DNA of 64,000 nucleotides, taken from assembly GCF_000002995.4 (NCBI RefSeq), contig NW_025062477.1:8714649-8778648 (forward strand). Reading direction: 5' to 3'. Of this stretch, positions 26,101-37,006 are shown in pieces. Made by a program: the position numbers and the translations under genes. The DNA is from Brugia malayi (lineage: Eukaryota; Nematoda; Chromadorea; Rhabditida; Onchocercidae). The notes beneath the pieces were generated by a model. The model saw nothing but the letters and a program-made list of their open reading frames with translations, did not search any database and was not told where the DNA came from. Every line of letters begins with the position of its first letter. Within the stretch, counting starts at the first letter, position 1.

Positions 26101-29100
26101 AAAAAACTACTTCCATAATCATAGAAATAAAGCCAAACCTGCTTAAAAGTTTGTCTAGACTGAGCAGTAAGTGCGCAAGCAGAAGCGTCAAATCTGAACA
26201 AGATAAGTTTTTCTGCAGTTGATGTATTCGATTTCTGCATAACTAAACTAGACGTATTGCCATTATCTGCGATATACTTGTCTACTAGATCTTCGATTAT
26301 AGCCTGCGTTGTTTCCCAAAAATTTTCGGACAAGGATATCATTTCTTCGTCCTCGCCCAAATCGGTTTGGTCGTTTTGCCGAAGTTTTTTAAGTTCAGCA
26401 TCCATTACAATATGTGCTTCATAGCTACTACGAAACTGATTTAGCACCTGTACAAACAGCCTGCATGATGGTACAGCGAAAATTACTTCATGTGGAGGAA
26501 GGTATATCTTGAATAAGTGTGGAAAATTAAAACAGCAAACACACAACTAAAAATCATGAACCCGAAACGTAAAGATACTGAATATCGTATTTAATTCAAC
26601 CTAATGCAGTTAACTGTTTCACTAAAAACCTTCAATCTCCCAAATTTTCCGGTTACTATAATACAACAAAAACCAAATAATCTTTAGGGTTTCATCTGCA
26701 AAAGCGATATTTTGTCAAAATTCACATGTAACAACGGAAAACAATACCAATTGCATAAACTGAGCCAAATTTTGTTCATCTCCTTTTTGATTACCATCAA
26801 ACGCAACACATACTACATTTTCCGACGTATGTATCAGACGGTTAAATACTGCCGGAGAACCATGTAAAAAGCGTCGAAGTGTTGTTGATAGTCTGCCGAA
26901 CACACATAATGCATGAATGTCCTCAGCACAACGAGCAGCTATGGAATATGTGCTATTCATGGTAAAATTTTCCTTTACATTAAGCTGAGACATAATTCCA
27001 ACGCAATCCGCCGATTCCGCAACTTTATTTTCTGGCAGCGATTTGATTATTTCAACAAGCTTAAAATTAACAATATATGCAAGTTCCAGGAATTTAATGA
27101 CGTCACTTTCGAGAAGAAATAATGGCATGGAAATGAATTAGGTAATGAAATCTATAACTGATTTAGAGAGACGCAAATAGAAGCCAAGCGAATTATTTTT
27201 AATATTTTTAAATATTATCTGCTGCCATAAAAAATTGTAAAGTTCATTTTCTTGATATTATATCAATAGATTCTAAATTGATCACTATATGCAGAGCAGT
27301 TCTTAACAAGTAAATTTTTGAGATTCAGATTCAAGCAGGATTATAAGCACTATTCCGTCTCGAAATGTTATACAGAGCACTCGAAAACAATCCATGAATT
27401 GTAGACATTGCTAGGATCAGAAATGTTGACCAAAATCACTTCTGCACCAGATGTTAAAACTTACATGGTTTTCGAACGGCCAAATGATTAAATGATTTGT
27501 AATGTCATTAACAATCCGTTCTATAAGTTTCTAAAAAAGCGACACAAGTTTATAACAAACAAGAAAAACAAAAAGAGAATAGATTAAAAAAAAAAAAAAA
27601 ACAAATTTTCAAGCACTAACTAGACGGAAAAGTATTTCTTGTTAAAACAAATTTACAGTCTGCGAAGTGTAAAAATATGTCCTAATAAATTTTCACCAAA
27701 ATTGTTCATCGACTTCAATTATCATAAACTTCAACTTACTTTGGATAGATCAAGCAACTGTGAGCGCAATTGATTCAATCCATCGATGTTTGAAAATGGA
27801 CCATTGAACAAAAGATCTGAACATCTAGGACTCATAATACAAAAACAATCAGTTGTTTCTGAAATAATTAAGCATAATGAAAAACAACCTGCTTCGTTTA
27901 AGGAATTCGCAGCTAAATGATAATTTGAAGTGGCCATAGCAGCTTCAACTTCATTTCCTAAACGATTCAGTCCTTCTCTGTAAAGAAAAAAATCATCTGA
28001 AATACTATAATGATCAGCAAATTTTTCAATCACAAAACTGCATACTTCCTATGATTCTACCGAGAAAGATGCGCAGCATTCCCAGATAAATTTTCCTGCC
28101 ACTCATCCGCTAATATAATTAAGTGAACTACCTGTCTCTTATTATATCAAATATTGCATTGACGACTCATCCCCCTTTGTTGTTAACCAAATTTCTTTCT
28201 CATTTCCATAATTTCAAAGTTCCTGTATACAATTTCAACTATCATCTAAACGAGAAAATCACAATACATTTGAGCCAGAATTGTGCTGACATGTTTTTGC
28301 TGAGCATTTTCCATCCAAAGTCTTTTTAAGTCATCCCGTCTACATTGCAGCAGAGAACGACATGTCAGCAAACTACTACGTATACTGTGTACTTTTTCAC
28401 GGCAAGCTGGAAAAAAGATAAGACAAGCGTATCGTGAAGACAATTTTAAAGAATATTTATTTATAAAACTGCTAGCGTGGTCCTATTAAAACGACAATGG
28501 TTTAAACTTCAAAGGAAACCGACCGGTAATTCGAGTGGAAACATTTCTGAATGACTCCAAACAAGTTCCCACATCGTTCTCATGTTCTAAAGATTTTTAT
28601 CTTTTGATCAACCCTTACATCTTTATAAAATTCAATGAATCACTGAGCTGCGATTTCGTCATGAACCATACTGAAAAAGTTGAACACTATCCTACGAATC
28701 TTTTTGAATATTGAAATTAAAATAAAATGAGAAATATTTGTCACGTAGTAAATTCAAATTCATTTTCTTAGTGCTTACCAAGAACCAGGTCATCTATTTC
28801 TTTTGAAGTTTCAGTAAATCCAGCTTCCAAACGCCTACGATCCAATTCCTTCTGTTCTGCCGAGGAATTACTTGTCAATGTTCGAATCATGTTCAACAGT
28901 AAAGCACTCTGTCAAAAAAATCAGATAGCATTATTTCATATGCTACAGTAATTGTGTTTTTTAAATATCTAACATTTCTCAGAACATGCCACAAGTGGGG
29001 TATAAATTATTTAAAAAAAACCATCACATGCTTAAAATATTACCAGTTATATTTTGACAACCTTATCGACACTCTATTTCTATTCATCTTATACGGTTGC

Positions 29101-29783
29101 TTCAGAAGGCAAAAAACATAAAAGTAGCAACTGACAAATAGTGAGTAACTGTTATGCTTGATTTTCAAGTGATAATACAAATTTTATATTGCAAGAAACT
29201 GGAGACCCTCTGCTATTACTAGCTAAATATAATACTCAAATGCAGAAGAGAAAACGAAAATTACTATATTCAGCTAACAATAGCACAAGTTCTCTGCAAT
29301 ATAAAAATAGAAAAAAAAAAGGAAAAATATAAAATAAAAAAGACAAGAAAAAATTGAAAGAACTGAATTTTTTTATTTCTTGGATCATAAAAGATAAAAA
29401 GGAAACATTTCTATCTTTTACTACTTCACAACAGCAGTAGCACATGACAACTTATTGTCTCGACAACGAGAATGTACAAAGTAGAGGCGTATAACGCAAA
29501 TGACAAAATTATTCGGTTATAAAAAATTTTATAATGTTTTACAAGATCATTCTTTGATATTCAAACAAAAATTCGACAGTGATACAAATTACTAGGTATC
29601 CACATCAACCATGAAAATAAGCAAACTAGTACGTGCTTCTCTACTGTTGAAGCTATTAAACTAATCTGTCACATACTTCCCGGGAAGACACTCTTAGACA
29701 TGCATTATCTAACTAAAATAAGTTACCGCGTTGTCCTGGAGAGATCCGCTATGTTTTATTCGTCTCGGTCTGTCGTCTGACAT
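23105..29783 (-). CDS. sec-8: Exocyst complex subunit SEC8 (EXOC4)
   Basis: Tethers secretory vesicles to the plasma membrane as part of the eight-subunit exocyst. The short first exon (29783-29727, 19 codons) starts 12 bases after a TTTTGCAG acceptor. Conserved N-terminal stretches follow: SALLLNMIRTLTS (28909-28780), SFRNVSTRIT (~28588) and SLLTCRSLLQCRRDDLKRLW (~28408-28256), against EXOC4 LLSCKMLLHCKRDELRKLW. Further exons include CVFGRLSTTLRRFL (27.1-26.75 kb), KISAAWAVDEDISRLLKSLP (~25.1 kb; human KITAAWLVDEDISRLLRSLP), HLELRVHCFFHLLPLA (~24.05 kb), YLFDGLGHL (~23.74 kb) and CRNIFAVQQRLSQLTG (~23.5 kb). The last exon ends ISQLKTILAQLKK then TGA at 23107-23105. The intron at about 25.76-25.66 kb uses a GCAAGT donor, the only choice that keeps frame. 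A 30-nt in-frame stretch near 27.89 kb could be retained or spliced. Exon ends approximate. Confidence 0.95.
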
Positions 29784-30191
29784 CTTCACAGCCTGCAAAA
29801 GACCAGATTAACTGCACAGACAACATCCCTCCTTTCACGTAACACCTAACGAGCACGAAAGGTCAAACTGAATGAACAGGTTCCAAAAACACCGCTGGCA
29901 AGTTTTCCTGTCGAGATCACTTGCTGTAGCCAATAAAATTGAAAGAAGGAATGTATCAGCGTGGTGTCGGTTGCCATCAATCAATCAATCATGTTGGGTT
30001 GGGTGGAGTGGCAGGCGGGCAGACAGTTCCCTTCTCTATCTCTTTGGGAGGAGAGTGGAGAGGAAAGGGAGAAATACGGAGGGTTCAGGGTGCCACATCA
30101 AATTCTGGGGAGAGCAGGCGGGGAGAGGGCTCGGGAGGGATTACGGGGGACAGGGTGTAAAGAGGAAGGAAGGGATCCTCCCTGACTAACC
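29784..30191. promoter_or_regulatory. Divergent promoter region, G-rich
   Basis: Lies between SEC8 (minus) and the zinc-finger gene (plus). The half nearer the plus-strand gene (about 29990-30180) is strikingly G-rich on the plus strand, with many GGG/GGGG runs in an otherwise AT-rich window. It probably holds both promoters and the 5' leader of the plus-strand gene. No transcription start can be fixed. Confidence 0.5.
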
Positions 30192-30245
30192 ATGGGAAAC
30201 ATCGTCATTACTGATATAGACAGATCTCTCGGCATGGACAAATGA
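30192..30245 (+). other. 17-codon uORF whose stop overlaps the next ATG
   Basis: ATG at 30192 in a strong context (AACCATGGG) opens 17 codons and stops with TGA at 30243-30245. The zinc-finger ORF starts at ATG 30242, so stop and start share ATGA. Confidence 0.55.
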
Positions 30246-32518
30246 GGAAGAAGCAGGCGAGACCCGCGAAGCGAATTGCCGGTGGAGTGTTTCCGGAAGA
30301 TGTCTCAGCAGGGGAATCCCAAGAGGGGCTTTCTCCGGTATGGCACTCTCCGTCATCCTCTCCTCCTCATAGCAGAGCAACCTCAACAATGGAAGAACCG
30401 GACTACTTACCCGGAAATCCTTTTTGTGTTTCTACCATGCAGGGTGCAGTAGTTCACGGTGATGCACCTCCTTTGAAAGTCCCTAAGTATGAACTGGATG
30501 ACTTTCAGAGATACTGTCATGTCGGGGAGTGCACGCGATTTTCCAAATCGCAGTTTGCTCATTGTGAATTCCTCAGTGGACTCAGCTCCGGCATTTCTGC
30601 AAGCTCTTCAGTTCCCGTCACTTCAGATGTCAGTGATTACCACAAGTCCTTCCTTTCTGTGTTCACCGGGAGTAGAAATTCTGTTGACAGTCCCTCTGCA
30701 AGTGTTTCCGGAGTCGACGGATACACTTCATCAGTGGATTCGGAATCTCCGCTGAAACGTTTGGAACGGTGTGTACGTGCAAACAGTGAAGCTGCAAACA
30801 GTCCAACTTTTGAGATTTACAGAAGCAGTAGACTCTCCATGTCAACAGGATATGCCTTGACACATTCACGCAGCAATTCTATGAAATTGCCTTTTGAATA
30901 CGGTAAATTTACTTTTTAATATTGCATTATAACTCTGAATTTTGTGTTCTGGCACTATGGAGGAGATGAATCCAAAACCATTCCCAGAATAGAAATCATC
31001 TTACTGAATAAATTTGAACATTATTTATTGTAATATTTCAGCATACTTATTCCGTATTTTAAATTTACATTTAAAAATATACCTAAAGACTGGTTGAAAT
31101 TGCGTCATCAGAGTTTTTTTTTGATTCACTGCGTTTCATTTCTTAGATATGGTTGACAGATGTTTTTAACAACGCGATATGACTAATAATTTGCTGACAA
31201 TTTTTTAAATCAGATGAATAAATGCATTCTAAAACTGTTTTGAGAACGACATGCAGTAAGTGGTTTAAACAAGCAGGCTGTATTCTGTAGTAGATGCTGC
31301 ATAGATTCTGAAAGCTGATGTGATAATTTCAGATTCAACGCAGACATCAGCAGCAGATGCTCTAGGTGAATTGTCGCAAATGGTACATCGAATTGGTGCG
31401 ACAAAATTACCGATGCCTAATAAATGTGTTCCTAACAGCATCACCAGTAATATTTTCACATGTCTAAGATGTGCTCAACGATTTAATACGCTTGATGAGT
31501 TAGTGCTGCATATCAGTACAACAAAACATTTCACGTGCGGAGCAACCAAGAATCATAATGCTATGTGAGTTTTTTGGTAATTTCACCTAAATTTTTTGTC
31601 GTCTTTTCCTAGTTCATTGCCGTCGTGGGATCAAAATTTAACTGTAGAGTAATTTCAACCGAGCAAATGCTTAACTTAGAGGTGGAAAATAAAATGTTGC
31701 AATATTGTATTGTAATTCTATTTACTTCCTATGGTATGCCGTTGTGAGCGGAAGATCCAAATTTTTTATTTCAGTTTGAAATTTGTGATTTTATAAACTT
31801 CATATTATAGTTAGTACAAATATTTCAGCTGCGTGTGTATACAGATTTTGTCAGAAATTTAAATAGATTTCTCTTTAAATTTTAATCAAACTTATAGGTA
31901 AAATAAAGAGGAATAAATGATGTAATAAATTTATTTCGTCAATATGTTTGTACTAACCATATAAGAAATTTGTGAAACCAAAGTTTATGAAATGTCAGAA
32001 CTTTTTGATGATGAATACTCTCAGAGCTTCTTGAAGTGGACTTCATTATCTAGTTAATAAACTATTTCATTCGGTTTGGTTGAGTATTAAGCTACTAGAT
32101 TTTGGATAAAGTGCATATCTCTTATTTATAAATCCGAAAACCATATATCATGTATTAGGGAATAAGCAACTGAAAGCCTGTTTTTAGAGCACCGTGGGAA
32201 AGGGATCGAGCAGCAACAAATTTCGGGAAGCAAGTGGCTTCATCGAATTTTATAGCATCGTTATTTTATGAACAGAAATGTGTTGAAGTGGGTTTTGCTT
32301 TGAATAATTCCGTGATTCTCACGTTTTTCAAACAAATATCAACGAGTTATAATGAATTGATTGCAAGCACATAAAAACAAAAGAAAAGATAAGAAATGTG
32401 AGGATGATGTAGAATTTACTGGTTTTCATTTGTTTTTAAAAGTTCGTTCAATTCTTGAATTGCAAATTTGCAGGTACCACGGAATCTGTCACAAAAAAAC
32501 ATCGACAGTAGTTTTTGA
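30242..32518 (+). CDS. Ser-rich zinc-finger protein with teashirt-type finger spacing
   Basis: Exon 1 (30242-30902) encodes a Ser/Pro-rich disordered region with phospho-type clusters (SPSSSPPHS, SPSASVSG). Exon 2 (31333-31564) joins in phase and carries a finger FTCLRCAQRFNTLDELVLH...HF, spaced Cx2Cx12Hx5H. That is the spacing of teashirt-family fingers rather than the usual Cx2Cx12Hx3H. A likely exon 3 (32188-32233, PWERDRAATNFGKQ) and exon 4 (32474-32518, ending in TGA) keep phase and give 327 aa in total, but rest on splice signals only. An in-frame ATG at 30389 (MEEPDYLPGNPF) is an alternative start. Probably a nuclear regulator; no orthologue recognised. Confidence 0.6.
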
Positions 32519-35500
32519 ACGGGTTTCTTTAATGTTGAACAGTTTGTTATATTTACTGCGAACTTAATAAATTTTCAAAATTTACTGGACCGGATTAAAA
32601 TTGTATTGTTGATGAAAAATTGTGTTAATGATTTATAAACGCGTTAAAAATGTTTTGATTAACGAATGTGAAGCAAATCGGTTTGCTTTTATGGCTTTTA
32701 ATTTAATCTCTTCTGAAAGATAAAGTGGAATTTGGTCTTCTTATCAGTATAGGAGCCCTGTTTAAGCTAAGGATAATCTGTAGAATGAAAGATTTTTATA
32801 TTGCTAATAATTATTTAATTATTACTTTGGCATACTATGAATAAATACTTGTTGCGATTTAAGTATTCTCAATTTATTCCGATCTCTGTAATCCTAGGGT
32901 TTGCATAGACCTGTTCTTCGATACTTGTGAATTTCCAAAGCAAATGAACAAGCTATAATGCCTGCTTCCTTTTCAATCTGTCTCCCATTCTTTGACAGTT
33001 CTCTTCCAATTCTTTGTGCCTCTAGTACGGATCTGTGTAGTTTTTTAAATTAAGAGAAGTTTCGGAGCCACGATACAGGAGGAGGGTGAATTATCCTGAT
33101 ATAAGTATATTGAAATGCCTGTAAATGAAAAATTCTTCATAGCTTGTACTGTTTTTTATTCTTGTATGTCATTCGCTAATTATTGAAAAGATATGCAAAT
33201 TTGTCAGCATAGACGTGAGTGCGTTGTGTGGTTATTGATTTTTCTAAGTTGTTTTGATTTACGGATTTATTAATTTCTGCACGGTTCGATTTCTAGCCAA
33301 AGATTGCTTTTATTTGATATACTATTTTCCATTGTTAATATTTCTTATGAACTGTTATAATGTTTGAAACAGTTGCAGAAGAAGCTATGAATGGTTTAAT
33401 CGCAGAGATCATCGTTCGTTACATTTTAGATGTTATTAGAAAAGACTTCATGCCCAATGGTGTTAGGAATTGCCCACACTGCGCTGCTTTTGCAGTTCGG
33501 GCTATTTTTTATACTTCATGAATAATTCCCGTAGAGAGACCTTTTTTCGTAGCCCACTGATTACTTTGCTTCCTGGATATGTGTCTTGGTTTATACATAA
33601 TACATGTCTGTCTCATACCTGGTACTGCATGACGTCATATTTTACTTATTTAATAAATGAGCTGATCATATCGCAGTCCATCAGATGCTTCTTACAATTA
33701 CAGGAAAACTAAATTTTAGAAAGTCTCCGAACAATACTTTTAAACGATATTTTTTTAGACCCTTTTCCTCAAATTAGTGCCTTTGTTAACTTTCATTCCA
33801 GTGCTGTGGTATGCTGTAAAGTGAAGCGAAGGCTATGTTAATGTAATTTTAAATGATTCATTCTCGACTCATTTTCCTTGCAGCTTCCTTTATAAAAAAA
33901 GGAACCGTTGAAGATTTTCATATCCTTTGATGCTACTACGTATAAAGCGTTAATGATTAACTTGTTGAGTATTGATTTCCGTTTATTCTCATGTGTTGGA
34001 CACTTCCCGGAAAGATTGTGACCGACTTTGATGACAAAATCCGCTGCTGTAGTTACTTTTGATCTTGCTGCTATATGATTTGTTTTGCTAGTGAAACATT
34101 CCATTTCTATCTCTCGGACGAGCGGGACGCGAATAGTGTGGCACATGATGTTAATTTTCCGAACAATGATCACTCATTCGTTAACGAGTTTAATTTGAGA
34201 ATCCTCAAACAGTCTGGCAACTAAGATAGCTTAACAGTCCCTTTTCTTCTGAAGAAGGTTCAAGTGCTAATTCTCCAATCACATTAAATTCTACCTGCTA
34301 TTCATATCTCATGCAATATATAGAGTAACCTATTTTTGAAATTTCACTTAACTTTTTATTTTCATAGCCATGTAATTTAAGTCGGGCTTTCTGGAAGTAG
34401 TTCAAAAGTGATTCAAAGATATTTCGAGAAACTTCAGTGAACAGTAAAAGTGAAAACACTAAATTTGGCGAAAAAGTAGGGGAATATATTGTTATTCATT
34501 ATTAAAAAAAAAGATGTGGAAAGCTAAAGATGATTAAAAGTGCAGAATATTTTAGAAAATATATTTAAAACTTATTTGCTTTCTATTTCTTTATCTGGGA
34601 GATATTAGCAGTTTACTATTTTCCTAAACTCTTTAAATAAAAAGTTTAGTATTAACAAGTAAATTAATAAATTATTTTTTTAAGTGTAGTCCGGATGCAA
34701 CCCATTACACTTAACGTTAAGCAGCCTCTAGTCAAGCTTTCTTTTACTACATTGAATATTCTTCAAAGTAAGATATGGGGTTGCAAAAAAGCTACTTTCG
34801 TATATATACATTTACGTGTGCATGCATTCCGGTTCAAATAGTGCGTAAACATAAAACGGAAAGAGAAGAGAGACAGAAATGGATAACTCTATCTATTTGC
34901 ACATGATAATATTCATTTAACTAGTTGCTAACTGGCTTAGCTTCGGTATATCTCCGTGTATCCGTCCTATTCGCTTCGATCCCAAAAGCTTTCTTCTGGA
35001 GGCAAAAATCGCTGCACAATACTAGGAAGTTGTTCTTTGCTAACAACTCTATTTGAATTTTTTTCTGATTGCTTGGTTCCATTAGTGAGGTGGGAACTGA
35101 AAATATATTATTTCTTCTTCTCTATAATTGTCATAGCACTATACTCAATGTTACCATTATTACTACTGCTCATTGGTGTCCAATCAACGGAAAGTTTTTT
35201 TTCTCTCTCATCCTCGAGTGGCTTCTCACTAATATTTACAACTCATTTGCGCATTTCGACTTCTAATGTTCGAAACAATTTTCATTCGAAAATTATCTAC
35301 TGAATGTTATATCTCCAATGTAATTTGATACAATTTAGTTTAGTTCATTTATATTCTCTTTTACCCTTTTCCATTGGATTTTGAGCTTATTCTTCTTTCT
35401 TGCTACGAACCTTAATATTATAAGCCTATTAATTTAAGTGGTTATCAAAATTAGTAATATATTCAATAGAATATTCAAAATTAAATTTAGAGATTTCGAA

Positions 35501-37006
35501 ATATAACTTCCGCTGCTTTTATTAGGATTTTTCTGAATCTTAATTAAGTTCAAACGAGATATTTGAGGAAAATTATGCGCAACGAGTTATTATTTTTTTT
35601 TCTAATCCTGTCGCGGATTTTAACATCGCGAAACACTAAACAAATGTTAACAATGCTTAATATAGCAATCCATTGATTGAGTTCATCATAATGATTTAAT
35701 TGACTTTTGATCTTATATCAATTCATATACTATGAGCATCTATCATGTAATGTCTATTGCAACTCATAGTAGCCATTTATCATAATGTCTAGACAAACCA
35801 TTGTACTCTCTTTCGTGATATCCATTCAATTCATCGTGATATCCATTTTTAAACCTATTGTTAAAGTTACTTACTATCATCCTTTGTACAAAACTGTCTA
35901 ATTACAAACCGCTCCCACATTTTAACACATATAATGTAAGATAACTGCTATATAAGGATCACCCTTGTTAAAAGATTTAGTATATGTGTAATTTATCGCT
36001 AAGGACCGACGATTCGAATTTCAATTGTTCTCTATCAACGTTTTGTCCTATTATTTCTGCTAATAAAGAACTTGGATTATATTTCTGTTACCTCACGCAT
36101 TTACATTTACATTCAACCAATCTCCCTGCGATCAAACACCTCTCCCAATATTATTAATTAAACAAATCAAAACCTTCCAAGATAAATTCTCTTCTATTCC
36201 TTAACATGTCACAGGAGTTTGAAAGTGACCATTGGTGTATTTAATTACGCTTAACATTTAATTTATTTTGATATTAGCTACTCTTATAAACTGTTAATGC
36301 ATAAAAATAGCTGAAATTTCATGAATTATTTGCATTTGGTTGGTGTTTTTGATATATGTAATTTCCATTTAAACACAAATTCCAACATTTCAATTTCTTT
36401 ATGCGAAGAGTGAGTCGTCCAGATATATTTTAGTAAATTGACATCAGCATGCAATGAATCTGAGTTGAATAAAATAAATTTATGAAATGAAGTGTATAGT
36501 AGTAACTAGTAACTCGTAACCATTGATTAACTGAATAAGGGAGTAATGCGGACAATTATTCATACATTTATCTCTCAAGCAGCGATGAATGGAAAGTTGT
36601 TATATTAAGTGGTGAAGTGGACGAATTTGTTTTTCATTGGGTTGGCATAGACTGGGTCTTCAGCAAGCCATTACTCTCCAAGTCTATAAAATTCTGCACT
36701 AATTAAACAGCTAAAGTAATAATAATAGTGGTGACAACGTCTGCCATCAATCGATAATTGTCTCCGCCTGAATTATCACTACTTTGGATTTCATTTTAAG
36801 TTTAAATATTTGTAGATTTCCAAGGATTCGTCAGAGAATTGAAATTTGTTGCCCTTCAAGCTACGAATTCTAAATCAGAAATACGAGTTATTTACTGGTT
36901 ATTCTGAATTTCAGAATTTTCTGCTATGCCTTCCTTTAATTTAAATTTCTGGAAGTGATTACTTCTGTGCAACACTACAGCTTTGCTTTTTCCTGTTCCT
37001 TTGCTG
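32519..37006. other. 4.5-kb region without a supported gene
   Basis: AT-rich sequence with stop codons in all frames. Open stretches near 33.5 kb and 35.0 kb are hydrophobic low-complexity translations of T-rich DNA without good splice partners. It presumably contains the zinc-finger gene's 3' UTR and the regulatory region of the LRR-Ig gene. Confidence 0.5.

Noticed and set aside
28600..28665. Extra SEC8 exon (WFMTKSQLSDSLNF frame)
   Set aside because: The frame fits, but joining 28780 directly to 28588 also fits and restores the EXOC4-like sequence EHENDV...SFRNVSTRIT without it.
34956..35303. 115-codon hydrophobic ORF in the 4.5-kb gap
   Set aside because: Ser/Leu/Phe-rich, no signal-peptide logic or splice partners; typical chance ORF in AT-rich DNA.
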